Shown here: positions 1 to 8,516 of the stretch, piece by piece
Position numbering within the stretch: the first letter of the stretch is position 1
Layout of the letters: each line of letters starts with the position of its first letter
DNA from: JAITVM01 sp031551135
Lineage (GTDB): Bacteria; Bacillota; Clostridia; Lachnospirales; JAITVM01
Length of the DNA stretch: 30,563 bases
Reading direction: 5' to 3'
Assembly: GCA_031551135.1 (NCBI GenBank)
Contig: JAVBOA010000011.1
Span: 1-30,563, forward strand
Translations under genes and position numbers: made by a program
The notes under the pieces: model-generated
What the model was told of the DNA's origin: nothing
Seen by the model: the letters and a program-made list of their open reading frames with translations, nothing else
The model's database searches: none

Positions 1-657
1 AAGATTTGTGAAACCGGTCGACGGGTCAGGGCGGCTGCCGTTTGGCTCGAGTAATTTTTGTTGAGTTAATGAATATAATCCGGTCGGAATGAATTTTACT
101 TTATAATCAGCGTACTGAAGATTTGTAAACAAATAATATCCTGGTTCTCCGCTTTCATTGTTTGCGGTAATGGTTGATTCCAAAAGTTCATCTGTATCAG
201 AATAAAGTTCCACGGTAATACCATTTACGCCGGGTTCGCCCGGGTCATGCAATCCGTTTTGGTTTAAATCATCCCAAACAAAGTCACCGATAGTTCCCAA
301 ATATTCATAGACTCCGGCATCAATATCAAGAATTGGTACATTGTCTGAAACCGTAATGAGATTTGTCAAACCGGTTGACGGGTTAGGGCGGCTGCCGTTT
401 GGTTCGAGTAATTTTTGCTGAGTCAGAGTGTATACGCCTGTCGGAGTAAACTTTACTTGATAATCGGCGTGCGGAAGATTTGTAAACAAATAATATCCCG
501 GTTCGTCATTGAGGTCGTTTGAGGTAACGGTGGAGCTTAGAAGTTCGCCTGTATCGGAATAAAGTTCAACAAGAATACCGTTTACGCCGGGCTCGCCCGG
601 GTCAAATAATCCGTTTTGGTTTAAATCATTCCAAACATAATCTCCGATTGTGCCTAA
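1..657 (-). repeat. 357-bp SdrD-B coding repeats in the partial gene
   Basis: One full unit (301-657) and most of a second (1-300) are seen. The marker encoding the FVW/YVW of each unit recurs at 274 and 631, exactly 357 bp apart, the same period as in the paralogous gene. Each unit encodes 119 residues with a G-x-Y/F-V-W start, a D-x-N-x-N-G-x-x-D-x-x-E loop, a GYYLF centre and an NGSRP/NPSTG end. Confidence 0.9.
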
Positions 658-3099
658 GGTATTTTCTTCTACATTGACAACGACTTTATTTGGTTCTGTC
701 GGGAGCATCGGCACTGTAACACTGCCGGAAGTTCTGTTTGCTCGAACAGCGTATGAATTGTATGCATTTGTATCGATAACAGCGTCTATAGGAGCTTTTG
801 CGGAAAAATTAATAATCAAACGCTCATATGGTTTTAAAGTAAAGCTTGGACCTGTGGTGATTCTGACAGAACGCAATCTTGTAATATCAACGGGAGGAGT
901 AGTACTCCAATTTCCTGTGCCGATTGGGTTTCCAAGTTCATCAAAGCGTTTTGGATCGTTGCTGGTGGAATATTCAATTGTTATATCCGGATTAGGGTCA
1001 ACAGGATCGCCGATGAGGCTTATGACTTCTGCGGTTACGTGAGAAATTGCGTGTACTTCAAATTCTGAGCCTCTCGGTGTTGAAATTAAAATTACGCCTG
1101 TATCACCAATAAAAGGCAGTATATCAACTATTTCGATATCACTTAATATATCCAAGTGGTTATTTGTTATTTGCAAGCGATAATCAATATTTCCGCCTGC
1201 CACAGTTTTTCCGGAGGACGAAAAATCTAAATCATTCTGGCCTTTAACAAGCTTTTCGAGCAAAAATTCAGAGGACTCAAGAACAATAATATTTAATGGG
1301 GAATGTGAAAGATAGTCATCAGTTGTGAATCCGTCGTCATCCATGTCGAATGTATCAACAACAGGGTTATACGTAAAAAGATTGTCGATACCCGGTACAC
1401 CTTCATATGCATTATTTATCATATTATTCGGGGCACCGATTTCTGCGAATGCTTTAAACGAAACAGTGTAGGTTGAATATACAGGCAATATGAATGATAA
1501 ACCTTGAAATGACCAACGCAATAAAGTTTGCCCGGTACCATTAAAATCCTCTATAATTTCGAGTGTAGGGGTCGGAACCGGAAATCCGGGATTCCTGGAA
1601 TCAAATGTTGTTCCTGTTACATCATCATAGTATGAAAAATATTCAGAGTCAGAAATATAGCGCAGACCTATTGGAAGTAAATCGATAAAAACCGGGTTTA
1701 CAGTCATTGTAGTATTGTTTTTAGCAGTTAAATCTATTGTAAATTCTTCAAGTATAAAAAAGGAATTGCTGCTTTTATCGGTTGATTTAGTCATATCTAC
1801 TTCAGACGCAGTACGTACAATAGTCTCTGCAGTGGCTGATTTGGAAATACTTCCGGAAGTTGCTGTAGCTGTATTGATAATTGTGTCACCTATTACGGCA
1901 GACGAATTTGTAATGCAGTATAAATATACAGCGTGTCCGGATAAGGTAGAATTTAGTGAGGATGCAATTAATTTGAAAGAGTGTATTCTGTCGCCGGGCG
2001 GAATGAATCCTGTCAAATAGGTCAATGGCAATGAACCACCGGGAATAACTCCTGTGACTGCCATAAAATTTGTTGGATTTGAGTCGAGCGAAATTTGAAT
2101 AATATAGTTTTGAAGACCTCCGCTTGCAGATATTCTAAAAGCATAACAATTTAGCTGTGTTGGTATGGGGTCTGATAAGATATAATTACTAAGGCTTGTA
2201 GGGCTCGTATTAGTGTTGTCTATAAAGTACATTAGTTCTGCGCCGGCAATCGTAGAATAAGGACCGCCTTTTGATAGGGCAAAGTCATCAGAAGCAGGAT
2301 CGTATATTCTTAACTGTACAGAATAATGCTGTTGCGGATTTTCATCTATTGTCCATTGAACAATATTCTGAAAAATCTCGCCCGGAGAAACAGAATTAGA
2401 TACCCTTGCCTTGTATTTAATTTCATATCTTTCTCCGGCATAAGAAGGCAAATTGAAAGTAAGTGTGTTTCCGCTCCATGATCCGGATAAGCCGTCAGCG
2501 GAATGGTCTGCATAATCACCGGTTGAAACATCATATCCTACAGGGATAAAGCTTGTAACGGGTATTAACTGTGGAGGTAAAACGTCAGTCACAACTACAT
2601 TGTTAATTCTTCCTCCGAAGTTGTTACTATTAAGAAATATAGAAAATGTTAATTCGTCTCCGGCGTTAACCACATTTGTAGGCGAAACGGTTTTAATAAT
2701 ACCGAAATCTCCTGTTAATCTGAGATTTACCGTTGAAGCGGTATCTTCACCGACCTTTATGTCATCGGCATAAAGCTCGCTTGTGTTTGTGAAGCTATCG
2801 CCGTCAACCCTGCCTGTTCCAAATTCGCAGCCGACGTTAAAAGCTACGGAAGTACCGGCGGTCACAGTGCCTAAATTGAAAGTTACCACGGTGCCGCCGC
2901 TGACCGAAGTTTCAGTAATAGATTTTATTGAACCGCCGATAGGCGGCAGGTAATAGTTTATTTTATCTGGAAAAAAATCAGTAATTCTTCCGATGGCGGT
3001 TGGTTGTACAAGGTCGCTGAATGATGCATTTATCGTATAAATAAATCTTTCGGAATTGCTAACTGTTGTTTTGTCAACATTTTTTGTTATTTGAGCCAT
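1..3099 (-). CDS. Giant DUF11/SdrD-B repeat surface-type protein, C-terminus beyond window (partial)
   Basis: The frame is open from the ATG at 3099 to base 1 without a stop, so at least 1033 residues are present and the C-terminus lies off the left edge. The start follows AAGGGGG at a good distance. The N-terminus (MAQITKNVDKTTV...) is polar and has no signal peptide. The first ~810 residues are DUF11-like beta-sandwich repeats with DLLP/DILP motifs. From about residue 815 SdrD-type B repeats begin, with Ca-loop-like motifs such as DLNQNGLFDPGEPG; their DNA period is 357 bp. It is a paralogue of the downstream-numbered gene at 3294-7652: the distance from start codon to first B repeat differs by only 6 bp, and stretches such as the PIGTGNW region are nearly identical. 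I infer a structural, non-enzymatic protein. By analogy its missing end probably carries the ALSHILNAEGEK module. Cell-wall adhesin is the alternative, but secretion is unexplained. Confidence 0.85.
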   Translation of the reverse strand, partial: MAQITKNVDKTTVSNSERFIYTINASFSDLVQPTAIGRITDFFPDKINYYLPPIGGSIKSITETSVSGGTVVTFNLGTVTAGTSVAFNVGCEFGTGRVDGDSFTNTSELYADDIKVGEDTASTVNLRLTGDFGIIKTVSPTNVVNAGDELTFSIFLNSNNFGGRINNVVVTDVLPPQLIPVTSFIPVGYDVSTGDYADHSADGLSGSWSGNTLTFNLPSYAGERYEIKYKARVSNSVSPGEIFQNIVQWTIDENPQQHYSVQLRIYDPASDDFALSKGGPYSTIAGAELMYFIDNTNTSPTSLSNYILSDPIPTQLNCYAFRISASGGLQNYIIQISLDSNPTNFMAVTGVIPGGSLPLTYLTGFIPPGDRIHSFKLIASSLNSTLSGHAVYLYCITNSSAVIGDTIINTATATSGSISKSATAETIVRTASEVDMTKSTDKSSNSFFILEEFTIDLTAKNNTTMTVNPVFIDLLPIGLRYISDSEYFSYYDDVTGTTFDSRNPGFPVPTPTLEIIEDFNGTGQTLLRWSFQGLSFILPVYSTYTVSFKAFAEIGAPNNMINNAYEGVPGIDNLFTYNPVVDTFDMDDDGFTTDDYLSHSPLNIIVLESSEFLLEKLVKGQNDLDFSSSGKTVAGGNIDYRLQITNNHLDILSDIEIVDILPFIGDTGVILISTPRGSEFEVHAISHVTAEVISLIGDPVDPNPDITIEYSTSNDPKRFDELGNPIGTGNWSTTPPVDITRLRSVRITTGPSFTLKPYERLIINFSAKAPIDAVIDTNAYNSYAVRANRTSGSVTVPMLPTEPNKVVVNVEENTLGTIGDYVWNDLNQNGLFDPGEPGVNGILVELYSDTGELLSSTVTSNDLNDEPGYYLFTNLPHADYQVKFTPTGVYTLTQQKLLEPNGSRPNPSTGLTNLITVSDNVPILDIDAGVYEYLGTIGDFVWDDLNQNGLHDPGEPGVNGITVELYSDTDELLESTITANNESGEPGYYLFTNLQYADYKVKFIPTGLYSLTQQKLLEPNGSRPDPSTGFTNL

Positions 3100-3128
3100 A
3101 AAATTTCCCCCTTAATTCTATGAGGCTG

Positions 3129-3174
3129 ATATACTAACGAACGGTATATAATATGTTTACGCTCGTTAGTATAT
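3129..3174. repeat. 12-bp inverted repeat bracketing the promoter region of the partial giant gene
   Basis: Arms ATATACTAACGA (3129-3140) and TCGTTAGTATAT (3163-3174) are perfect reverse complements separated by 22 bp. Neither side has a T-run, so a terminator is unlikely. The arms flank a candidate -10 element, and the right arm overlaps the candidate -35, which fits an operator better. No equivalent exists before the paralogue. Confidence 0.6.
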
Positions 3175-3175
3175 T
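3148..3175 (-). promoter_or_regulatory. Candidate sigma-E-like promoter for the partial giant gene
   Basis: On the minus strand AATATA (3175-3170), a 14-bp spacer and CATATTAT (3155-3148) resemble the sigma-E pattern (ATATT, 14 bp, CATACANT). The inferred start lies about 40 nt before the ATG. It is a visual match only; the -10 also fits the sigma-K form CATANNNTA but lacks AC at the right distance. Confidence 0.3.
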
Positions 3176-3256
3176 TCCTCTATATTTAAATATTAATTAG
3201 TAGTAGCTTGGTTTTTCTTGGCTTAATTGATGATTAAAAATAATTATCCGACTAGT

Positions 3257-3301
3257 AAAACCAAATTGCTGGTTTTCAGTGGTTATAAGGCTATTAGCCT
3301 T
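3257..3301 (-). terminator. Weak hairpins at the end of the complete giant gene
   Basis: A 15-bp palindrome AAGGCTATTAGCCTT (3287-3301) straddles the stop codon. It is followed in the minus direction by a stem AAAACCA/TGGTTTT (3257-3276, 6-nt loop). There is no good U-run, so the terminator function is uncertain and read-through into the next giant gene is possible. Confidence 0.25.
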
Positions 3302-6300
3302 CGTTGCAGCAATCGCCCTTGCAGACTTCATCTCCAAACAAACCTAATTTTCCTTGGATAATGAGATCAAGTCTTGTGATCGACTGGATAGTTTTGCTGA
3401 CAGAATTGTTAATGCTCAATAATTCTTCATTAGTTAAATCCAATTCGATTGCTTTCTGAATTTTTTCGCCTTCCGCATTTAAAATATGCGAAAGAGCGGC
3501 TTGCTCAAGGGCGGCCGATTCGATAAGATCGGTTATTGCCTGACGGCAAGGATTTTGAAAACAAACTCTTACGCTGATAGTTATTTCGGTTGTTTGGCCG
3601 TACATGTCTGAGACTTCGTAGGTAACGCTGTAAATTCCCACTTCTTCTGTATTTACATTATTTGCGGTAATAATAATATCGCCGGTAATATCATTTCCTT
3701 TGCAATCTACGGCACTGACATTTTCCACAGGGTCGAATGTGCTTCCGACATGTATGCATTTATCAGAAGCATTAATCACAGGCGGACTGCATGTTAACAC
3801 ACCTGCAATAATATCAAGCACAAATTGCTTATTAGCAATTGTAATAAAATCTGTTAATCCGGTCGTTGGGTCAGGCTTGCTGCCGTTTGGCTCAGAAGAC
3901 CGCTGCTGCGTAAGAATATGATTTATCGGAGTAATGAATTTTACTTGATAAATTCCGTCTACAAGACCGTAAAACATATAGTATCCCGGTTCTCCGTTTT
4001 CATCATCTGCGGTAATTGTTGAATCAAGCAGTATGCCTGTTTCGGAATAAAGCTCTACAGTAACGCCGTTCATTCCGGGCTCGCCGGGGTCAAACAATCC
4101 GTTTTCGTTTAGGTCATTCCAAACAAAGTTTCCGATAGCTCCGAGATCTTCATAGATTCCGGCATTAATATCAAGAACTTTCTGGCGGTTTAAAATAGTG
4201 ATGATTTCTGTAAAGCCGGTTAGCGGATCGGGTCTGCTGCCGTTTGGATCAATTGTGTTCTGCTGAGTCAAAATATAATAGCCGCTCGTAATAAATTTCA
4301 CTTGATAGTCGCCGTCCGGAAGATCGGAAAACAAATAATATCCCGGTTCTCCGCTTGCATTGTCGGCGGTAACGGTGCTATCGATAAAAGTGCCCGTGTC
4401 GGAATAGAGTTCTACGGTAATACCGTTTACGCCGGTTTCATTCGGGTCATATAATCCGTTTCGGTTCAAGTCTTCCCAAACAAAACTGCCGATAGCTCCG
4501 AAATCTTCATAGATTCCGGCATTAATATCAAGAATTTTTTGCCTGTTTAAAATAGTGATAATATCTGTAAAGCCGGTTGCCGGGTCGGGGCTGCTGCCGT
4601 TTGGATCAATTGTGTTTTGTTGAGTTAAGATATCCGGATAGACCGGAAGGAATTTTACTTGGTAGTCTCCGTCTATTAGGCCGGAAAACAAATAATATCC
4701 CGGCTCTCCGTTTTCGTTATCTGCGGTAACAGTCGTATCAAGCAGTACGCCTGCGCCGGAATAAAGTTCCACGGAAATGCCGTTCATACCAACTTCGCCC
4801 GGGTCATAGATTCCGTTTTTGTTTATATCTTCCCAAACGAAACTGCCGATAACTCCAAAATCTTCATAGACCCCGGCAATAACATTAGAAACCAATGCGC
4901 CGCCTGTAATAGTGATAATATCTGTAAAGCCGGTTGCAGGGTCAGGCTTGCTGCCGTTTGGATCAGTTGTGTTTTGCTGAGTCAAGAGATATGGGGAGTA
5001 CGGAAGGAATTTTATTTGATAATTACCGTCCGGAAGGTCTGCAAACGAATAGTATCCCGGTTCACCATAGATATTGTTTGAGGTAACTGTAGAATTTCGC
5101 AATACGCCTAAGTCGGAATAAAGTTCTACAGTAATGCCGTTCATACCGGGTTCGCCCGGGTCATATAATCCGTTTTTGTCCAAGTCTTCCCAAACAAAAT
5201 TTCCGATTACGCCTAAAGTATTTGCTGTTGCATTCATTTCGACTTTAGCCGGTTCGATTGGAAGCATCGGTTCTATAATACCGCCTGAAATTCTAATGCC
5301 GCGAATAGCGTATGAATTGTATGCATCCCAGCCAATGCCGGCATCTATAGGAGCTTTTGCGCTAATGCTTATAGTCAAGCGTTCATTTGGATTTAAAGTA
5401 AAGGAAGGACCGGTTGTAACTCTGAAAGAACGAAGTTCCGTAATATCTGCCGGTGGGGTGGCGAACCAATTTCCTGTGCCGATTGGGTTTCCGTTGTTGT
5501 CAAACCGCATTGGGTCGTTGCTAGTAGAATATTCAATTATGATATCAGGATTAGGGTCGACAGGGTCACCTAAGAGATTTATAAGCTCCGTGCTGACGCT
5601 TGATGTTGCGTAAGCTGTAAACTCCGAACCTCTCGGCTGTGTATTTAAAAGCACATCTGTATCGCCGACATAAGGCAGGATGTCTACTATTTCGATATCT
5701 CTTAGTAAATCTAATTGGTCATTGGTTATTTGCAGTTGGTAATAAATATTTCCGCCTACAACAGTGCTTCCGGAATCTGAGAAATCCAAATCATTCTCGC
5801 CTTTAACAAGTTTTTTAAGCATAAAATCTGTACTGGAAAGAATAGGGATATTTAAAGTGGCTTCTGAAAGACTGTCTGTATCTGTCAAACCATCATTGTC
5901 CATGTCAGAAGTGTCGGTAACAGGATTGGTTACGAACTGATGATCATTGCCCGGCACGCCTTCGTATGCGTAATTTATCAAAGGATTTGCGGCACCGATT
6001 TCTGCGAATGCTTTAAATGCTACAGAGTATTCTTCTTTATAAGGCAATACAAAATCATCGAATGACCAGCGCAATAAAGTTTGGCCGCTGCCGTCGAAAT
6101 TATTTATAACTTCGCGCGTCGGAGTCGGAACCGGAAATCCCGGTTTTCTGGAATCATACTGTATTCCTGTCATGATTTCATCATATAAAAAGTATTCGGA
6201 GTTATCGACATAACGTAAACCTATTGGCAATAAATCCATAATAACGGGATTTACTGTCATTGTATTAAAGCCTACAGCTGATAAAATTATTGTAAATTCT

Positions 6301-7652
6301 TCCAGAGGAGGGTAGCCGGGGGCACTCGGGCTGATTGCTTCAGATATATCTAAATCAGAAGATGCCTCCACTGTAGTTAAGGATTGCGCATATCCGGTTA
6401 TAAGGCCGGATGTTGCTGTGACTCCGTTAAGAATTGTTTCGCCTATTACTGCGGTTGGATTTGTAACGCAATATAAATACAGATAATGTGGATATTGGCC
6501 AGGGTTTATAGAGTCTGCAATTAACTTGACAGTATTTACTCTATCGCCGGCCGGAATATAACTTGTTAAATACGTCAATGGGAGATCGGTTTGATCGGCT
6601 GTTGCGACTGTTATAAAATTAGTAGGGTCGGAATCAAGTGAAATTTGAATACTATAATCTACAAGAGATAGGCCTCTGCTTAATTTAAAAGCGTAACAAT
6701 CCATCTGCGTTGGCAGTGGGTCTTCTAATACATAGTTGAAAAGAGTCGTAGGAGTTTGATTTCTAGTGGATAAAGTGTAAAATATCGGTACATCGGCAAT
6801 TGTGGTACGAGGAGCCACTTTTGCTACAGTGAAGAAATCAGTTGCAGGATTGAATATTTTAATTTCTACCGGTGTGGTGTCTGGCTGAACAACTGAATCT
6901 ATTGACCATTGGGCTATATTTTGAAATGTATCGCCCGGAGAAACAGAATTTGAAACAGTTGCCTTAAATGTGATTTCGTATCTTGTACCGTGATAAGACG
7001 GTAAATCGAAGGACATTGTGCTTCCTGTCCAAGTTCCGATCAAGTCATCAGCGGAATGATCTTCGTATCCGATTTCCGAATTATCATTTCCTACAGGATC
7101 ATAGGATGTTACAGGTATTAATTGCGGCGGCAAAAGGTCGCTGATAATCACATTATTGACTGCTCCGCCAAAATTATTACTGATAAGCGCTAAAGTAAAG
7201 GTAAGTTCATCACCGGCATTAACCAGTGCTGTTGGCTCAACAGATTTAACTAAAGAAAAATCGCTGTTCAATGTAAGAGTCACTTCCGGTGCAGAGCCTT
7301 CGGTGACAAATACACCATCTGCATAAGATAACGCACTATTCGTAAAGGAATCGTTATCAACTCGGCCTCTTCCAAAGGAGCAAGTAATTTGAAAATTTAC
7401 TACAGTGGCAGAGTTTATCGGACCTAAATTAAATTGTACTTCAGTTCCACCAGAAGCCGGAACTTCGTCAATGGAGACTATACCTCCGCCTACAGGAGGC
7501 AGAATGTAATCTATTTTTGATGGAAAAAAATCAATAATTTGCCCGTTATTAGCGGGGCTGGCAAGGTCACTAAAGGTTGCGTCTATCGTATAAGTAAAGC
7601 TTTCGGAATCGATAACTGTTGTTTTGTCAACATTTTTTGTTATTTGAGACAT
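3294..7652 (-). CDS. Giant DUF11/SdrD-B/DUF5011 protein with C-terminal ALSHILNAEGEK module
   Basis: This is a 1452-residue structural-type protein. The ATG at 7652 follows AAGGGGG. The N-terminus (MSQITKNVDKTTV...) has no signal peptide, and no LPXTG or hydrophobic tail is present at the C-terminus. Order of domains: DUF11-like beta-sandwich repeats (about 1-810, with ISDLLPPQL, MDLLPIGL and VDILPYVG motifs), four SdrD-type B repeats of exactly 119 residues (about 813-1288, each with a Ca-loop such as DLDKNGLYDPGEPG), a DUF5011/HYR-like Ig domain (about 1290-1366, ending GIYSVTYEVSDMYGQ), then a helical module (about 1368-1440, core AALSHILNAEGEKIQK) and a Cys-rich tail (CKGDCC). The module recurs in the genes at 8232 and 8832. 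I infer a building block of a surface layer or fibre. Lack of a signal peptide suggests assembly on the forespore from the mother cell, but this is not shown. Confidence 0.9.
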   Translation of the reverse strand: MSQITKNVDKTTVIDSESFTYTIDATFSDLASPANNGQIIDFFPSKIDYILPPVGGGIVSIDEVPASGGTEVQFNLGPINSATVVNFQITCSFGRGRVDNDSFTNSALSYADGVFVTEGSAPEVTLTLNSDFSLVKSVEPTALVNAGDELTFTLALISNNFGGAVNNVIISDLLPPQLIPVTSYDPVGNDNSEIGYEDHSADDLIGTWTGSTMSFDLPSYHGTRYEITFKATVSNSVSPGDTFQNIAQWSIDSVVQPDTTPVEIKIFNPATDFFTVAKVAPRTTIADVPIFYTLSTRNQTPTTLFNYVLEDPLPTQMDCYAFKLSRGLSLVDYSIQISLDSDPTNFITVATADQTDLPLTYLTSYIPAGDRVNTVKLIADSINPGQYPHYLYLYCVTNPTAVIGETILNGVTATSGLITGYAQSLTTVEASSDLDISEAISPSAPGYPPLEEFTIILSAVGFNTMTVNPVIMDLLPIGLRYVDNSEYFLYDEIMTGIQYDSRKPGFPVPTPTREVINNFDGSGQTLLRWSFDDFVLPYKEEYSVAFKAFAEIGAANPLINYAYEGVPGNDHQFVTNPVTDTSDMDNDGLTDTDSLSEATLNIPILSSTDFMLKKLVKGENDLDFSDSGSTVVGGNIYYQLQITNDQLDLLRDIEIVDILPYVGDTDVLLNTQPRGSEFTAYATSSVSTELINLLGDPVDPNPDIIIEYSTSNDPMRFDNNGNPIGTGNWFATPPADITELRSFRVTTGPSFTLNPNERLTISISAKAPIDAGIGWDAYNSYAIRGIRISGGIIEPMLPIEPAKVEMNATANTLGVIGNFVWEDLDKNGLYDPGEPGMNGITVELYSDLGVLRNSTVTSNNIYGEPGYYSFADLPDGNYQIKFLPYSPYLLTQQNTTDPNGSKPDPATGFTDIITITGGALVSNVIAGVYEDFGVIGSFVWEDINKNGIYDPGEVGMNGISVELYSGAGVLLDTTVTADNENGEPGYYLFSGLIDGDYQVKFLPVYPDILTQQNTIDPNGSSPDPATGFTDIITILNRQKILDINAGIYEDFGAIGSFVWEDLNRNGLYDPNETGVNGITVELYSDTGTFIDSTVTADNASGEPGYYLFSDLPDGDYQVKFITSGYYILTQQNTIDPNGSRPDPLTGFTEIITILNRQKVLDINAGIYEDLGAIGNFVWNDLNENGLFDPGEPGMNGVTVELYSETGILLDSTITADDENGEPGYYMFYGLVDGIYQVKFITPINHILTQQRSSEPNGSKPDPTTGLTDFITIANKQFVLDIIAGVLTCSPPVINASDKCIHVGSTFDPVENVSAVDCKGNDITGDIIITANNVNTEEVGIYSVTYEVSDMYGQTTEITISVRVCFQNPCRQAITDLIESAALEQAALSHILNAEGEKIQKAIELDLTNEELLSINNSVSKTIQSITRLDLIIQGKLGLFGDEVCKGDCCNEG
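3789..5216 (-). repeat. Four tandem 357-bp SdrD-B coding repeats
   Basis: Units at 4860-5216, 4503-4859, 4146-4502 and 3789-4145. The CCAAAC marker (encoding VW of the FVW motif) lies at 5190, 4833, 4476 and 4119, exactly 357 bp apart each time. Each unit encodes one 119-residue SdrD-type B domain with a probable Ca-binding loop. Equal length of all units points to expansion by unequal crossing-over. Confidence 0.95.
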
Positions 7653-8231
7653 ATATATTTCCCCCTTAATTTTATGAGGTTGTGTTACCTCAATATAGCT
7701 TTTAACTATATAGCATTTTGCTACGCATAAAAGAAATTCAACAAAGCCGCATAAATCCGCTATTCAACAGATTTAAAGCGGTGTTTTTCTTGAATTGCAA
7801 ATAAATTTTCTATATTTGGATATTTTATGGATTGTATTTTTCTAGATTTATAATTATGAAAATTAAATTGATATGAAATGCAATTAGTATCAGGTTTGTT
7901 TATCATATTTATGTCATATTATATGCTTGTCTTTGATGATTTGTTCTTTTTCCGAAATCGGCGGTATCGAACAAAGCCCGTGATTAAAGCATTTATAAGA
8001 TAGTGGTTTTATTTGGTATTTAAAATAATTTATGTAAAATTTGTTTTGGACAAAATAAGAAACTTTTAAATATCTTGTACATAGAATAAAGTACACAATA
8101 AAATTGTGATATGGCAGTTTCATTTTTTACCTACTATGTGTTTTATATTTTGGCATATAAAATCGAAAAAAATGAAACTGTTGCATTAAAATTAATTTAA
8201 ATTGTGATATAAACTCTAGGGGGAATTACAC
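7653..8231. other. Divergent intergenic region between the giant gene and the small module gene
   Basis: This 579-bp AT-rich stretch separates the minus-strand giant gene from the plus-strand gene at 8232. Near the giant gene it holds two small hairpins: GAGGT/ACCTC (7676-7691) and ATATAG/CTATAT (7693-7711). The sequence around the ribosome site (CCCCCTTAATTYTATGAGG on plus) is shared with the other giant gene. Near 8232 it holds the repeat structure at 8101-8210. The only open frame inside (7914-8123 minus) has no ribosome site and no recognisable features. Confidence 0.6.
8101..8210. repeat. Inverted repeat enclosed by 12-bp direct repeats
   Basis: AAATTGTGATAT occurs at 8101-8112 and again at 8199-8210. 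Between them lies a perfect 14-bp inverted repeat, CAGTTTCATTTTTT (8115-8128) and its complement (8167-8180), with a 38-bp loop. The right direct repeat forms part of the leader of the gene at 8232. This could be a small inserted element with target duplication or an operator/leader structure. Confidence 0.6.
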
Positions 8232-8516
8232 ATGGGTATGCCAGTAATAGAACCGGGCACAGGAACAAGATGCCAGGCGATTACAGATATTATAGAGTCT
8301 GTTGCAATGGAGCAGGCAGCGCTTTCACATATACTAAATGCTGAAGGGGAAAAAATCCAAAAAGTAGTTGCTACTGCAACAACCGGCGAGGAAATGCTCA
8401 AAGTAAACAAATCAGTTCAATCAATTCTTAACTCCGTAGCCAGACTTGAGCTTGTTTTACAGGCTAAGTTGGAGCTATTCCAAGACTGCTTATGCGAAGA
8501 ATGCTATGTGGAATAA
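8232..8516 (+). CDS. Small stand-alone ALSHILNAEGEK module protein
   Basis: This 94-residue protein starts at an ATG behind TAGGGGGAA, a ribosome site like those of the giant genes. After a short Pro/Gly lead (MGMPVIEPGTGTRC) it consists almost only of the module seen at the end of the giant protein: QAITDIIESVAMEQAALSHILNAEGEKIQK in two parts, then a second predicted helix ending ARLELVLQAKLELF and a Cys-bearing tail (CLCEEC). Charge and heptad-like spacing suggest a two-helix hairpin or coiled coil. It has no signal peptide or membrane segment. It is followed by a strong terminator, so it is probably a single-gene unit. I infer an anchor, cap or co-assembling subunit for the proteins sharing the module. 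From memory similar motifs end collagen-like and other surface proteins of sporulating Firmicutes. Its function is unknown to me. Confidence 0.85.
   Translation: MGMPVIEPGTGTRCQAITDIIESVAMEQAALSHILNAEGEKIQKVVATATTGEEMLKVNKSVQSILNSVARLELVLQAKLELFQDCLCEECYVE

Noticed and set aside
3789..5216. CRISPR-like or IS-like periodic repeat
   Set aside because: The period is 357 bp, in frame, and encodes SdrD-B domains. There are no spacers or terminal inverted repeats.
5134..5613. 159-residue open frame on plus inside the giant gene (and a similar 130-residue one at 650-1042)
   Set aside because: Both are antisense shadows at the same relative place in the two paralogues, caused by conserved coding repeats. 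No ribosome site or family motif was seen.
7914..8123. 69-residue open frame on minus between the giant gene and the small module gene
   Set aside because: No ribosome site, no recognisable features, and composition like the AT-rich spacer.
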